Source: Natronospirales bacterium
GTDB lineage: Bacteria > Pseudomonadota > Gammaproteobacteria > Natronospirales > REEB76
Assembly: GCA_021816765.1 (NCBI GenBank)
Contig: JAKAXB010000009.1
Span: 16,532-76,364, forward strand
DNA length: 59,833 bases
Reading direction: 5' to 3'
Shown piece after piece: positions 1 to 9,908 of this stretch. Position 1 is the stretch's first letter; each line of letters opens with the position of its first letter. The position numbers and the translations under genes were made by a program. Below the pieces are notes generated by a model. The model worked only from the letters and a program-made list of their open reading frames with translations. It was not told the DNA's origin and ran no database searches.

Positions 1-16
1 CCAGGGTGGCTTTAAT

Positions 17-763
17 CTAGGGCTTGATTTGTGCCTTGACCGCCGATTCAACCCGCAAATCCACTTCACCCACATTGACGCTCAATTTCATGCTGTCGGC
101 GCCGGTACCGCTGACGTTGATGCTGCGTCCAAGGCCACTGTGTTCGCCTGCATGGCTGATGTACTTGCCATGCATGTACAGCGCCGCTTCTCCAATGGTA
201 CTGGACAAGGCAATAGCGCCGGGCCGGGTGGTGCCGGTGGTGGCACTGATCTGACCCACGTTGACCTTGGCGCTCAAGGCACCACCCGGCACGTCCACAT
301 CAAGCTCCCCCACATTCAGATCGGCCCGCACGCCGCCGGCAACACCGTTGATGGTCGCTTGTCCCACTTTCATGTTCAAATCCACGGCCAGCCGCTCCGG
401 TACCTGGATAATCCATTTTTGCTTGACATCGTCATTACTCAACTTTCCAGGCGTGGTCAACGACAGTAGCAGGCGCTGGCCCTGCTGCTGCCGGGCAATC
501 TGTGCCGCCTGGATTTCCTGCGTCGTGGCGCGGCTCCGCCAGTGAAAAAACCACAGGAACTCGCGGGACTTTTGTTCCAGGCTGACTTGCACATGTACGG
601 TGTTGTCGGTGGACGGCGCGATACGCAGCTCGCCGACACCGACGTCAATGGCAACGGTGTTGATTCCGGTAGCGGGAATGTCCGCACTCAGCAATCGCGG
701 GACAGCCGCGTGGGCCAACAGCGGTAACCCCAATAATATGCCCAGAATGGCGATGCGTTTCAT
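17..763 (-). CDS. Secreted beta-repeat protein (DUF4097-like)
   Basis: A 248-residue exported protein of unknown function. It starts with a Sec signal peptide: MKR, a hydrophobic core, and a likely cleavage site after LAHAA near residue 20. The mature part is beta-rich, with recurring short segments of the form VGELxV or VGQxxI at about residues 42-48, 132-137, 150-155, 165-170 and 228-235. This is the look of the DUF4097 putative-adhesin beta-helix family. It is the last gene of the GntR-ABC operon, 40 bp after the permease. Families like this often accompany stress-induced ABC-2 modules, so an envelope-stress role is inferred. The family call is by pattern only. Confidence 0.7.
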   Translation of the reverse strand: MKRIAILGILLGLPLLAHAAVPRLLSADIPATGINTVAIDVGVGELRIAPSTDNTVHVQVSLEQKSREFLWFFHWRSRATTQEIQAAQIARQQQGQRLLLSLTTPGKLSNDDVKQKWIIQVPERLAVDLNMKVGQATINGVAGGVRADLNVGELDVDVPGGALSAKVNVGQISATTGTTRPGAIALSSTIGEAALYMHGKYISHAGEHSGLGRSINVSGTGADSMKLSVNVGEVDLRVESAVKAQIKP

Positions 764-803
764 GAGCGCAATCTCCTCACGCGCGGTTCCATCCAGTGAA
801 TGC

Positions 804-1747
804 CTAGATTTCAGAACGGTTACGGCGCAGCCAGATGGCGCCGAACACGAAGATGGCCCCGATCGCTATACCGATCCACATCTCGGGCTGGGCGAACATA
901 TGGGCCAGCGAACCGAGCGTCATGGGGCCGCCATGATCCAAAAAGGGGTTATGCCTGTTGTCGACGCCGACGGCGATGCCGGAGCCAACGCTTACGCCGT
1001 TGACCGAATAATGACCGCTCATGGTCATCATGAACATCTTGACGATGTGGCCGAAGATGGCACTCGACAAGTAATGAGTGCCGATCACCAAGCGCTCCGC
1101 GAGCATGGCGCCGAGTGGAATCAACACCGTCCAGGCCAGTACCAGCTTCCTGGCCCAGGCGGAGCACAGCAGGAACCAGCCATAAAAGGGCAGTAGCCAC
1201 AGGGACTGGACAATGAGTGCGAATGCCAGCGTGATCCAGGCGAGAACAATGGTGCCTGGCTGGAAAACCAGCGGCAGAATGTTCACGCCTGCAAGGGACA
1301 AGGCAATGATAAACAGGATGCCGGTAATGATCTCGGTGACGATGACTGCCGCCAGCATCAATGCCGGCGCCGTCACCATGCCGGTGAAAAGCTTGGAGAG
1401 TACGGTAGTGGCATCCGACAACGGTAAGGAACGCCAAAACAGTATGCTGCGATCCTTGCGGTCAGCATGGAGTGAGTCCATGAGATAGAACCACACCATG
1501 AACAGCATCACGGTGTTGAAGAAAGCCGCACTGCCGAAGATGAACGCACGCACGCCTTCCATGCGATCCACACCGCTGATATCGCTATTGATGTTGATCA
1601 TCCCCTGGTGTGCGGCAACCAGCAGCGCCCCGGAACCGTAGAAGGCAAACAATATCCCCAGGCAGCCAATTACGGCAGGCACAATCCACAGGGACTTGTG
1701 CTCCCAGATTTCGCGTTTGCCGAGGGCGATATAGGGTTGCATAGCGT

Positions 1748-1751
<4 letters not shown>
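804..1751 (-). CDS. ABC-2 type transporter permease
   Basis: A 315-residue membrane protein that pairs with the ATPase encoded just upstream. The start ATG overlaps the ATPase stop by 4 bp, so translation is probably coupled. Hydrophobic helices are visible near residues 20-45, 75-95, 120-150, 155-175, 180-200 and 285-305. A polar stretch with HADRKDRSILFWRSLPLSD (about residues 95-113) is typical of ABC-2 permeases of the YtrC/D or bacitracin-export type. The substrate is unknown; with a YtrA-type regulator in the operon, response to a cell-wall-active compound is a reasonable inference. Confidence 0.8.
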
Positions 1752-2601
<850 letters not shown>

Positions 2602-2605
<4 letters not shown>

Positions 2606-2976
2606 GACTTGCTCCTTTTGCCGTCATCCACGAATTTCAGCAACTCTTTCACTTCCAGATCCAGACGCATGATGCGCTGCACGATCAGGGGCCAATCGGT
2701 TTTCAGGAACAGCTCACGCTCGCTCTTCATGAGCAGGCGCCGCGCACCGTCCTTCACGAACATGCCCAAACCACGGTGTTTTTCCACCAGCTCCTCGTCC
2801 ACCAAAGCCTGGTAGCCCTTGAGTACCGTGAGCGGGTTGATCTGGTAGTCGGCGGCGACGGAGCGCACCGAAGGCAGGGGGTCGCCTTCCTTGAGCGTGC
2901 CTTCGAGGATCATGGCGACCACCCGGTCACGCAGCTGCCGGTAAATCGGCTGGTTGTCGCCCCAATTCGGCTCCAT
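2602..2976 (-). CDS. GntR-family regulator, YtrA subfamily
   Basis: A 124-residue DNA-binding repressor. A GntR winged helix-turn-helix occupies residues 8-70, with the recognisable segments EGTLKEGDPLPSVRSVAADY and INPLTVLKGYQALVDEELVE. A short helical tail of about 45 residues follows instead of a large effector domain, which is diagnostic of the YtrA subfamily. It is encoded ahead of the ABC exporter genes it probably controls. Two inverted repeats sharing the core TAG-N4-CTA lie 17-34 bp upstream of its ATG and over the promoter of the gene before it, which points to autoregulation. Confidence 0.88.
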
Positions 2977-2992
2977 GTATGTCTCCCGCGCT

Positions 2993-3010
2993 GCTCTAGC
3001 AGACTAGAGC
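2993..3010. promoter_or_regulatory. Candidate GntR/YtrA operator 1
   Basis: A perfect inverted repeat with 7-bp arms, GCTCTAG and CTAGAGC, around the spacer CAGA, 17 bp upstream of the GntR gene. It shares the core TAG-N4-CTA and the 4-bp spacing with the repeat at 3581-3602. Assignment to the adjacent YtrA-type regulator is inference. Confidence 0.45.
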
Positions 3011-3030
3011 GCTATAGCCCTTGAACTACC

Positions 3031-3528
3031 TTAGCCGCCCTGACGCTCAAACACCAGCGCGTTCAGTACACGCAAGGGCGCGTCCACATCCAGGTACCGA
3101 CCGGGAGAAAGGCTGTCCAATGCCTCGACTAGGGATGCAGCGCCTGTATCCCCTGACGTGTCCGCGCCTGACACGGGAGTACGACCCGCTACCTTGACAG
3201 CGGCGACTTCTGCCAACTGGTCAGCCGTCGGTTTCACCACGATGACACCCAGCGCAACCGTCACCACCGAACGTTGCACGCCATGGGCTTCTGCATACCG
3301 CCAATCCGCTTCGGTGGGTGTGACCACGATGGTTCCAAGATGCAACGTGCCGCCCGCAGCATAATCCGGCTCAGCATTGGCCGGGGTCACCGCAATGGGG
3401 GCCAGATTGATGGTCGGCGTTTGCCGCACTAGGTTACGTTGATGCAGAGTCACCGCACTTAGTGTGGCAATGGCGACAACGTTTACCGCCAAGGCGACTG
3501 TGAAAATCAGTTTGTGAGTGGTATTCAT
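3031..3528 (-). CDS. Small exported or membrane-anchored repeat protein
   Basis: A 165-residue protein I cannot assign to a named family. Residues 7-28 form one hydrophobic segment, a signal anchor or uncleaved signal. Residues 38-105 hold three imperfect tandem units built on L(G/A)xIxVxPT: NLAPIAVTPANAEPDYA, HLGTIVVTPTEADWRYA and ALGVIVVKPTADQLAEV. The C-terminal part, with SLVEALDSLSPGRYLDVDAP, is polar. It is the first gene of the GntR-ABC operon, and its promoter carries a 9-bp-arm palindrome over the -10 box. It may be an extracytoplasmic partner of the exporter, but this is inference. Confidence 0.6.
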   Translation of the reverse strand: MNTTHKLIFTVALAVNVVAIATLSAVTLHQRNLVRQTPTINLAPIAVTPANAEPDYAAGGTLHLGTIVVTPTEADWRYAEAHGVQRSVVTVALGVIVVKPTADQLAEVAAVKVAGRTPVSGADTSGDTGAASLVEALDSLSPGRYLDVDAPLRVLNALVFERQGG

Positions 3529-3580
3529 GTGAGCTCTCCTTGTCGTTTTAAATTTCGGCCCATGGGCTGTTTCAGTAATG

Positions 3581-3602
3581 GTGTTATAGATAACTATAAC
3601 AC
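3581..3602. promoter_or_regulatory. Candidate GntR/YtrA operator 2 over promoter
   Basis: A perfect inverted repeat with arms GTGTTATAG and CTATAACAC separated by ATAA. It lies 53 bp upstream of the repeat-protein ATG and covers the probable -10 box. The outer GT...AC ends agree with the YtrA-class site pattern as I know it. It shares TAG-N4-CTA with the repeat at 2993-3010. Confidence 0.55.
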
Positions 3603-3620
3603 TAGAAAATAAAAAAGCAA
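3593..3620 (-). promoter_or_regulatory. Probable sigma-70 promoter of the GntR-ABC operon
   Basis: Minus-strand TTGCTT (-35, 3615-3620) and TATAGT (-10, 3593-3598) are separated by 16 bp, in an AT-rich stretch 65 bp upstream of the first operon gene. The palindromic operator overlaps the -10. Confidence 0.5.
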
Positions 3621-3794
3621 GGAGTTGGAAGAAAATTTCCTACAGGATATTCAGATCCTTAAAAATCAATGACTTACAAGTCTTGTAGGCTCCATTTCCA
3701 GAGTCCCGAAACATACATCGGACCCTTCAGCAGCATGGACGCATAGAACTCCTGCCTCAGGCATACTGCCGCTTTCACCCCCAAGGAGGCCCGC

Positions 3795-4844
3795 ATGCTG
3801 ATTTACGGGGCTTACGGTTACACCGGTACCCTCATCGTGGAACAGGCGCTGGAACAGGGCCTGCGTCCGCTGCTGGCCGGACGCGACCCGGACAAGCTCA
3901 AAATCCTGGCGGAACGCTGCGGCCTGCCGTGTATGACGCTGGACCTGCGTGACGCGGCCGCCCTGGACCAGGCCCTCCTAGAGCGCCGCCTGCTGCTCAA
4001 CTGTGCCGGCCCCTTTGTGCACACTTTCCTGCCCATGGCGGAAGCCTGTCTGCGCCGGCGCGTGCACTATCTCGACATCACCGGCGAGATCGAGGTATTC
4101 GAGGGTTTGGCGGCGCTGGATGAGGCGGCCGTCAAGGCCGGCGTAATGTTGCTGCCGGGTGTGGGTTTCGACGTGGTACCCACGGACTGTCTCGCCGCCC
4201 ACCTGAAAAACCGCCTGCCGCAGGCCAGCCATCTCGCGCTTGCTTTTTACGGCAGCGGGGGCTTTTCCCGCGGCACCCGGCGCACCATGCTGGAAGGCCT
4301 TGGATCCGGCGGCGCCGTGCGCCGCGACGGGCGCATTGTGCGCGTGCCGGCCGCCTGGAAAACCCGCGCAGTGGATTTCGGTGATGGCCGGATGCGCACC
4401 GTGGTCAGCATTCCCTGGGGCGACGTGGCTACCGCCTGGTACAGCACCCGGATACCCAACATCGAAACCTATGCCGCCCTGCCGCCCGCGCAAATCCGTG
4501 CTCTGCGCCTGAGCCGCCCTGCCGGTTTCCTGCTGCGCAGCATGTGGCTGCGCAGATGCCTGCAGCGGCGTATCGCTGCCGGCGCTCCGGGACCAGATAG
4601 CGTCATCCGCAACCGCACCCGCAGCCTGGTCTGGGGTGAAGTACGCGATGACGAAGGCCAGGTGCTGCAAAGCCGGCTGCACTGTGCCAACGGCTATACT
4701 TTCACCGCGCATTCCGCAGTGGCGGCGGCACGCCGCGTGCTCACAGGCGACAGCAAACCGGGCTTCCAGACACCGTCGCGCGCCTTCGGCCTCGGCTTCG
4801 TGATGGCGCTCGGTGCGCGCATCCAGGATCTGCCATTGACCTGA
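3795..4844 (+). CDS. Saccharopine dehydrogenase-like NAD(P)-binding protein
   Basis: A 349-residue protein with an N-terminal Rossmann fold. The dinucleotide-binding loop is GAYGYTG at residues 5-11, followed by AGRDPDKL near residues 29-36 and LNCAGPF near 69-75. The pattern [12 protein letters not shown] (about 90-101) is typical of the saccharopine-dehydrogenase-like/trans-acting enoyl reductase group, whose members act on lipids or are uncharacterised. The true substrate cannot be read from the sequence. AGGAGG lies about 7 bp upstream of the ATG. It stands alone before mdh, 118 bp away. Confidence 0.82.
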   Translation: MLIYGAYGYTGTLIVEQALEQGLRPLLAGRDPDKLKILAERCGLPCMTLDLRDAAALDQALLERRLLLNCAGPFVHTFLPMAEACLRRRVHYLDITGEIEVFEGLAALDEAAVKAGVMLLPGVGFDVVPTDCLAAHLKNRLPQASHLALAFYGSGGFSRGTRRTMLEGLGSGGAVRRDGRIVRVPAAWKTRAVDFGDGRMRTVVSIPWGDVATAWYSTRIPNIETYAALPPAQIRALRLSRPAGFLLRSMWLRRCLQRRIAAGAPGPDSVIRNRTRSLVWGEVRDDEGQVLQSRLHCANGYTFTAHSAVAAARRVLTGDSKPGFQTPSRAFGLGFVMALGARIQDLPLT

Positions 4845-4962
4845 CCCACGCGTACCGCGAGTGGTAAAATTCATGTCTCGCAGTGGTGATTGCGTTGCGC
4901 CTGCCCCGCGGCGCGCCGTTTCATCCCTGTCCGGAACTCAACCAACGGAGCTTTCCCCTACC

Positions 4963-5949
4963 ATGGCTACGAAAAAACCCGTCCGCATTGCCATCACCGG
5001 CGCCGCCGGCCAGATCGGCTACCAGCTCAGCTTCCGCATCGCTGCTGGTGATCTGTTTGGTCCGCAGCAACCGGTGATTCTGCAATTACTGGAAGTTACC
5101 CCCGCGCTGGGCGCGCTGGAAGGCGTGGTCATGGAATTGAATGACTGCGCTTTCCCGCGGGTGGCAGGCATCGTCGCCAGCGATAATCCCGGGGTGGCGT
5201 TCAAGGATGCGGATTTCGCCATCCTGGTGGGCGCAAAGCCGCGCGGCCCCGGCATGGAACGCAAAGATCTGTTGCTGGAGAACGCCAAGATCTTCTCTGC
5301 CCAGGGCAAAGCGATCAATAAAGTGGCGAAGAAAAACATCAAGGTGCTGGTAGTGGGTAACCCCGCCAATACTAACGCGCTCATCACCGCCGCCAATGCG
5401 CCGCGTATCAACAACAAGAACATCACCTCCATGATGCGCCTCGACCACAACCGCGCCGCCTCGCAGCTGGCCGCCAAAACCGGTGCTCACGTGAACGACG
5501 TGAAGCGTCTGGCCATCTGGGGCAATCATTCCTCCACACAGTATCCCGACATTCATCAAGCCACCATCAAGGGCAAACCTGCCGTTAAACTGGTGGATGA
5601 AAACTGGGTAAAGAACGAGTTCATCCCCATGGTGCAGCAGCGCGGTGCCGCCATCATCCAGGCGCGCGGCGCCTCGTCGGCGGCGTCCGCCGCCAGCGCT
5701 GCCCTTGACCACATGCGCGACTGGGTGCTGGGCAGCAAAGGCCAGTGGGTAAGCATGGGGGTGCCGTCCGACGGCAGCTACGGCATCCGCAAGGGCCTCA
5801 TCTACGGCTTCCCGGTGGTGTGCGTCCAGGGACACTACAAAATCGTAAAGGGCCTGAAACCCGATCCGTTCTCACAGGAACGCATGCGGGCGACTGAGCA
5901 TGAGTTGCTGCAGGAGCGGGACGGAGTGAAAGACCTGCTTACGGGCTGA
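4963..5949 (+). CDS. mdh: Malate dehydrogenase
   Basis: NAD-dependent malate dehydrogenase (malate to oxaloacetate, TCA cycle), 328 residues. The ATG at 4963 is preferred over an in-frame GTG at 4861, because it follows an ACGGAG ribosome site by about 12 bp and gives the usual length for the group with the [10 protein letters not shown] dinucleotide loop (residues 11-20). The catalytic His is in [11 protein letters not shown], and substrate-binding arginines are in [11 protein letters not shown] and MRLDHNRA. A wobble-paired hairpin follows the stop. Confidence 0.95.
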   Translation: MATKKPVRIAITGAAGQIGYQLSFRIAAGDLFGPQQPVILQLLEVTPALGALEGVVMELNDCAFPRVAGIVASDNPGVAFKDADFAILVGAKPRGPGMERKDLLLENAKIFSAQGKAINKVAKKNIKVLVVGNPANTNALITAANAPRINNKNITSMMRLDHNRAASQLAAKTGAHVNDVKRLAIWGNHSSTQYPDIHQATIKGKPAVKLVDENWVKNEFIPMVQQRGAAIIQARGASSAASAASAALDHMRDWVLGSKGQWVSMGVPSDGSYGIRKGLIYGFPVVCVQGHYKIVKGLKPDPFSQERMRATEHELLQERDGVKDLLTG

Positions 5950-5979
5950 CTCGGAAATCAAACCCTTGCCTTGAAACCC

Positions 5980-6014
5980 GGGGCCGCACGTTTTGCGTGT
6001 GGCCCTGCTTATTT
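5980..6014 (+). terminator. Probable intrinsic terminator of mdh
   Basis: The stem GGGCCGCAC (5981-5989) pairs with GTGTGGCCC (5997-6005) with one G-U pair and a 7-base loop. A T-rich stretch (TGCTTATTT) follows, starting about 30 bp after the mdh stop. Confidence 0.55.
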
Positions 6015-6326
6015 GGGACCACACGGGCTTATGGGCCGATGCCATGCATGGCGGCGATGAATCTGGCCACGTTGTCGTGCAGCTTCTTCAGGGATGGAAC
6101 ATGCACATACGCCCTGGGCAGGTGGTGCATGGTGCAGACCGCGGCATAGAACGGCGTGGCGAGATCTATAAAGAGCCTGCATTGAGCAGCACCTTGAGGT
6201 CGGGATTGCAGGCGAGGGCCGAGGCCAGATCCGGCATCCGCGGCAAAACTGCATTCCGCTGCACGGGTTGCATGCGGCGTGGAAGCAAGTAGCATTAAGC
6301 ACTGCATCCCTGGAACGACGTGGAAT
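6015..6326. other. 312-bp intergenic stretch, no recognisable gene
   Basis: This lies between the mdh terminator and the thioesterase. It has coding-like composition but no open frame on either strand that I can assign to a family or that carries a convincing start. It may be remnant coding DNA plus the thioesterase promoter. Confidence 0.4.
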
Positions 6327-6791
6327 ATGGCACGAGTGACTATCAACCTGCCGGATAATTTCCCGTACAGCACCGAGCTGGAGGTGCGTGTCAGCGACCT
6401 CAACTACGGCAATCATCTGGGCAACGATGCGGTGCTGACGCTGGTTCATGAAGCGCGTCGGCGTTATCTCGGCTGGCTCGGCATCGAGGAGATCGGCGCG
6501 GACGGTATCGGCTTTGTGATCGCGGATGCCGCAGTGGTGTATCGCACCCAGGCGTTTTACGGCGAACGCCTGCGCATCCAGGTGGCGGCAGGTGACTTCG
6601 GCAGCCGCGGCTGCGACTTCTATTACCGCGTCAGCCATGCGCAACGCGACAGTGACGTGGCCCACGCCAAAACCGGCGTGGTGTGCTTCGATTTCCGCGC
6701 ACAGCAAGCTATCCGTTTCCCACCGGCGATACTGGCGAGCCTGCATGACGGCGTGCCGCGGGAAATGCCCTTACCGCGGCACGCGCCCTAG
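6327..6791 (+). CDS. Acyl-CoA thioesterase, hotdog fold
   Basis: A 154-residue enzyme of the 4-hydroxybenzoyl-CoA thioesterase/FadM group, which hydrolyses acyl-CoA to free acid and CoA. The hotdog signature is DLNYGNHLGNDAVLTLVHEA near residues 23-42, with the catalytic-region Asn-His. A long helix (RRRYLGWLG) follows, and a C-terminal strand reads HAKTGVVCFDF. The ATG at 6327 is chosen because the family begins at the next residues; an in-frame ATG at 6279 would add 16 unconserved residues. It precedes fadE by 80 bp, so it probably acts with it in fatty acid turnover. Confidence 0.85.
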   Translation: MARVTINLPDNFPYSTELEVRVSDLNYGNHLGNDAVLTLVHEARRRYLGWLGIEEIGADGIGFVIADAAVVYRTQAFYGERLRIQVAAGDFGSRGCDFYYRVSHAQRDSDVAHAKTGVVCFDFRAQQAIRFPPAILASLHDGVPREMPLPRHAP

Positions 6792-6871
6792 AGTATAGTT
6801 TTCGCTGACAATCAGCCGGCGGACAGCGGTCTGTCCCGGTTATCCCGTCAACAACAAGCAGGCAACAACCC

Positions 6872-9340
6872 GTGTCAGTCTTCATCGCGCTCATCTGGAT
6901 TGTGATTTTCATAGCCGGCAGCCTGGCGCTCGCGTATGTGCGGCCGTCCCTGCTGATGGTAACGGCTGCTTACCTTGTTTACCTTATCATTTACACGCTT
7001 ATCGGCCCAGGTCCGGACTGGCTCATGCTGCTGTTCTGGCTGCTGTTCCTGGTGATCGCCATCCCGCTCAATATCCGCGAACTGCGGCGTCACTGGATCA
7101 GCAAGCCGCTGCTGGACGTGTTCCGCAAGATCATGCCGGAGATGTCCGAGACCGAAGCCGCAGCGCTGGAGGCCGGCAGTGTATGGTGGGACGGGGAACT
7201 CTTCAGCGGCCGGCCCGATTGGAAGAAGCTGCTCAACACACCCGCGCCCAAACTCAGCGACGAGGAACAGGCGTTCCTCGATCACGAGGTGGAAGAGCTC
7301 TGCGGCATGCTGGACGAATGGAAGATTACCCACGAATGGGGCGATCTGCCGCCGCCGGTGTGGGACTTCCTCAAGAAAAAAGGCTTCTTCGCCTATATCA
7401 TCCCGAAACGTTATGGCGGCAGGGAATTCTCGGCGCTGATGAATTCCGAGACTTTGACCAAAGTGGCGGGCCGCAGTCCGACAGCCGCGTCCATCATGGC
7501 GGTGCCCAATTCCCTCGGCCCGGCGGAACTCCTGCTGCGTTACGGCACGGAGGAACAGAAGAACCACTATCTGCCGCGGCTTGCCTGCGGCGAGGAGGTG
7601 CCGTGTTTTGCGCTTACCTCGCCCACCGCAGGCTCCGACGCCGGTTCCATCACCGACTACGGCGTGGTGTGCAGAGGCCAGTGGGAAGGCAAGGAAGTCA
7701 CCGGCATCCGCCTCAACTGGAACAAGCGTTACATCACACTCGCACCGGTGGCGACCCTTCTCGGCCTGGCTTTCAAGCTGTACGATCCGGAGCATCTCGC
7801 CGGTACCAAGGATGAGTACGGCATCACCTGCGCGCTCATTCCGGTACATCTGCCCGGCATTGTCATCGGCCGGCGGCATTTCCCGCTCAACATCCCGTTT
7901 CAGAACGGCCCGACCCAGGGCCAAGACGTGTTCGTGCCGATCGGCTTCATCATCGGCGACATGAAGATGGCGGGCCAGGGCTGGCGCATGCTCATGGAAT
8001 GTCTGAGCGCCGGCCGCGCCATTTCGCTGCCGTCCAATACCACCGGCGGCGCGCGTCTTGCCGTGTACACCAGCGGCGCCTACGCGCGCGTGCGCAAGCA
8101 GTTCCACGTTCCCATCGCCAAGTTCGACGGCATTGACGAAGTGCTGGGGCGCATGGGCGGCCTGCTGTACGCCATGGAGTCGGTACGCACCATGACCGCC
8201 GGCGCCATAGACCAGGGCGAGGAACCGGCCGTGTGCGCAGCCATCTCCAAATACCATGTCACCGAGATGGCGCGCATCGTGGCCAACGACGCCATGGACA
8301 TCCACGGTGGCAAGGGCATTCAACTCGGGCCGCGCAATTACCTGGGACGCGGCTACCAATCGGTGCCCATCGCGATCACCGTGGAAGGCGCCAACATCCT
8401 GACACGCAATCTGATGATCTACGGCCAGGGCGCCATCCGCTGCCACCCCTACGTACTCAGGGAAATGCGCGCCGCCGCCGTGAGCGATGAACACACAGCG
8501 GTAAAAGAGTTCGACGATGCGCTGTTCGGGCATATCGGTCTCGCCATCAGTAATGCCGCACGCTCACTCATCCTGGCACTCACCAACGCCAGGTTCACGC
8601 GCGTGCCGCTGCAGGGCCACACGCGGCGCTATTACCAGCACATCAACCGTTTCAGTGCCTCCTTCGTGCTGGCATCCGACGTCGCCATGCTGACGCTCGG
8701 CGGTACGCTCAAACGCAAGGAGAAACTCTCCGCGCGACTCGGCGACATGCTGAGCTATATGTATATTGCCTCCGCGGTACTCAAGCGTTACGAAGACCAG
8801 GGGCGGCAGACGGAAGACCTGCCGCTGGTGGAATGGGCCTGCCGCCAGGCGTTGTATCAGTTGCAGGAACAGATGCACGGCTTCCTGCGCAACTTTCCCA
8901 ACCGCTTCGTGGCGGGCGTGTTGCGTTTCCTGATTTTCCCGCGCGGGCGTACCTATTCAGCGCCCAGCGACAGGTTGGGGCATGCCATCGCCGAACTGAT
9001 GAGTACTCCCAGCGCCGCGCGCGTGCGGCTCACACACAACGTCTATGTGGACGATGCCAGGAGTCCGGTGGGCATGTTCGCCGAAGCGCTGGATCTGGCG
9101 ATCAAGCTGGAGGTCGCGGAGAGGAAAATCCACACCGCCATCCGCGCCGGGCAACTCAAGATGGAGCCCCATGCCTCGCAGGTGGCTGCCGCGCAAGCCG
9201 CCGCTATCATCACTGAGCATGAGGCACAGCAACTGCAGCGACTGGAAGAACTCACCACGGAAATCTGTGCGGTGGACGACTTTGCAGCGGACGAACTGGG
9301 CACCCGGCCCCTGCATAAGGCGCAGCCTGCTTCCGTCTAG
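6872..9340 (+). CDS. fadE: Acyl-CoA dehydrogenase FadE
   Basis: The long bacterial FadE-type flavoenzyme (822 residues; E. coli FadE is 814), catalysing the first step of beta-oxidation. It starts at GTG. Residues 1-70 hold two or three hydrophobic segments that probably tether it to the membrane. The FAD-binding acyl-CoA dehydrogenase core spans about 95-530, with ALTSPTAGSDAGS, the helix region MDIHGGKGIQLGPRNYLGRGY and TVEGANILTRNLMIYGQGA. A C-terminal FadE-specific domain (about 535-815) includes HINRFSASFVLASD. A bidirectional terminator follows. Confidence 0.95.
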   Translation: MSVFIALIWIVIFIAGSLALAYVRPSLLMVTAAYLVYLIIYTLIGPGPDWLMLLFWLLFLVIAIPLNIRELRRHWISKPLLDVFRKIMPEMSETEAAALEAGSVWWDGELFSGRPDWKKLLNTPAPKLSDEEQAFLDHEVEELCGMLDEWKITHEWGDLPPPVWDFLKKKGFFAYIIPKRYGGREFSALMNSETLTKVAGRSPTAASIMAVPNSLGPAELLLRYGTEEQKNHYLPRLACGEEVPCFALTSPTAGSDAGSITDYGVVCRGQWEGKEVTGIRLNWNKRYITLAPVATLLGLAFKLYDPEHLAGTKDEYGITCALIPVHLPGIVIGRRHFPLNIPFQNGPTQGQDVFVPIGFIIGDMKMAGQGWRMLMECLSAGRAISLPSNTTGGARLAVYTSGAYARVRKQFHVPIAKFDGIDEVLGRMGGLLYAMESVRTMTAGAIDQGEEPAVCAAISKYHVTEMARIVANDAMDIHGGKGIQLGPRNYLGRGYQSVPIAITVEGANILTRNLMIYGQGAIRCHPYVLREMRAAAVSDEHTAVKEFDDALFGHIGLAISNAARSLILALTNARFTRVPLQGHTRRYYQHINRFSASFVLASDVAMLTLGGTLKRKEKLSARLGDMLSYMYIASAVLKRYEDQGRQTEDLPLVEWACRQALYQLQEQMHGFLRNFPNRFVAGVLRFLIFPRGRTYSAPSDRLGHAIAELMSTPSAARVRLTHNVYVDDARSPVGMFAEALDLAIKLEVAERKIHTAIRAGQLKMEPHASQVAAAQAAAIITEHEAQQLQRLEELTTEICAVDDFAADELGTRPLHKAQPASV

Positions 9341-9356
9341 CCGATGGGTTCACCGA

Positions 9357-9390
9357 ATAAAAAGGCCCGCTGCGCGGGCCTTTTTATTTC
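9357..9390. terminator. Bidirectional intrinsic terminator
   Basis: A GGCCCGC/GCGGGCC stem with a 3-base loop (9364-9380), flanked by A-tract on the left and T-tract on the right. It can therefore end fadE on the plus strand and the DUF4019 gene on the minus strand. Confidence 0.85.
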
Positions 9391-9404
9391 ATGAACTGTC
9401 TCCG

Positions 9405-9818
9405 TCAACGAATGAAGTAGCCCGTCACTTTCCAACCCTTGCCTGACTGCGCAAGGACGATGGTTTCCACGGCGGCATGCTTGTGCGCGAACTCGGCATT
9501 CTCCTCAATCACCCAGTACCGGCCATCCGGCGCTCCCGGCAGATGGGTGGTGTACCTGGCGGCCCGCAGGCTGCGGTGAACCGGCTTGCCGAGCGGTGAA
9601 CGCACCGCCCGAACGTCCCGCACCCAACGGGATTCGCTGACCGCCTGCCGGAAGGCGGGCGCGGCCTCATTCCAACTCTGGGCGTATTGGCCGCGGTCCA
9701 CGAGTTGCAACCAGGCCGTGGCCGCTTGCATGGCGGGCCCGCTGCCGGATTGCGGCGCCGCCGCCTGCACAGCCAATGCGGCCAGCATGAGGCCGGTCAT
9801 GATCAACATCCGTTTCAT
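9405..9818 (-). CDS. Secreted DUF4019 protein
   Basis: A 137-residue exported protein with a signal peptide (MKRMLIMTG..., cleavage near VQAAA at residue 20). A single DUF4019-type domain follows, with ATAWLQLVDRGQYAQSWNEA and a C-terminal GKGWKVTGYFIR strand that ends the family. The ATG at 9818 is preceded by a GGAGACACC ribosome site and gives a proper signal peptide, whereas an upstream in-frame ATG does not. Function is unknown. It is divergent from the DUF4286-DUF3667 gene, with about 90 bp between them. Confidence 0.78.
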   Translation of the reverse strand: MKRMLIMTGLMLAALAVQAAAPQSGSGPAMQAATAWLQLVDRGQYAQSWNEAAPAFRQAVSESRWVRDVRAVRSPLGKPVHRSLRAARYTTHLPGAPDGRYWVIEENAEFAHKHAAVETIVLAQSGKGWKVTGYFIR

Positions 9819-9908
9819 GGTGGTGTCTCCTGTAATGGGTTTATGGGAAGATACGCGTCCAAATCCAGCACCCGTTCTTCCTGTTGGCAAAACCTCCAGG
9901 TACCCATC

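Noticed and set aside
1-12. CCAGGGTGGCTT also found at 39658-39669
   Set aside because: A 12-bp match is expected by chance in a window of this size, and the contexts are unrelated.
6875-8533. A 552-codon minus-strand frame opposite fadE
   Set aside because: The fadE frame carries all family motifs; the antisense product is His/Ala-rich and featureless.
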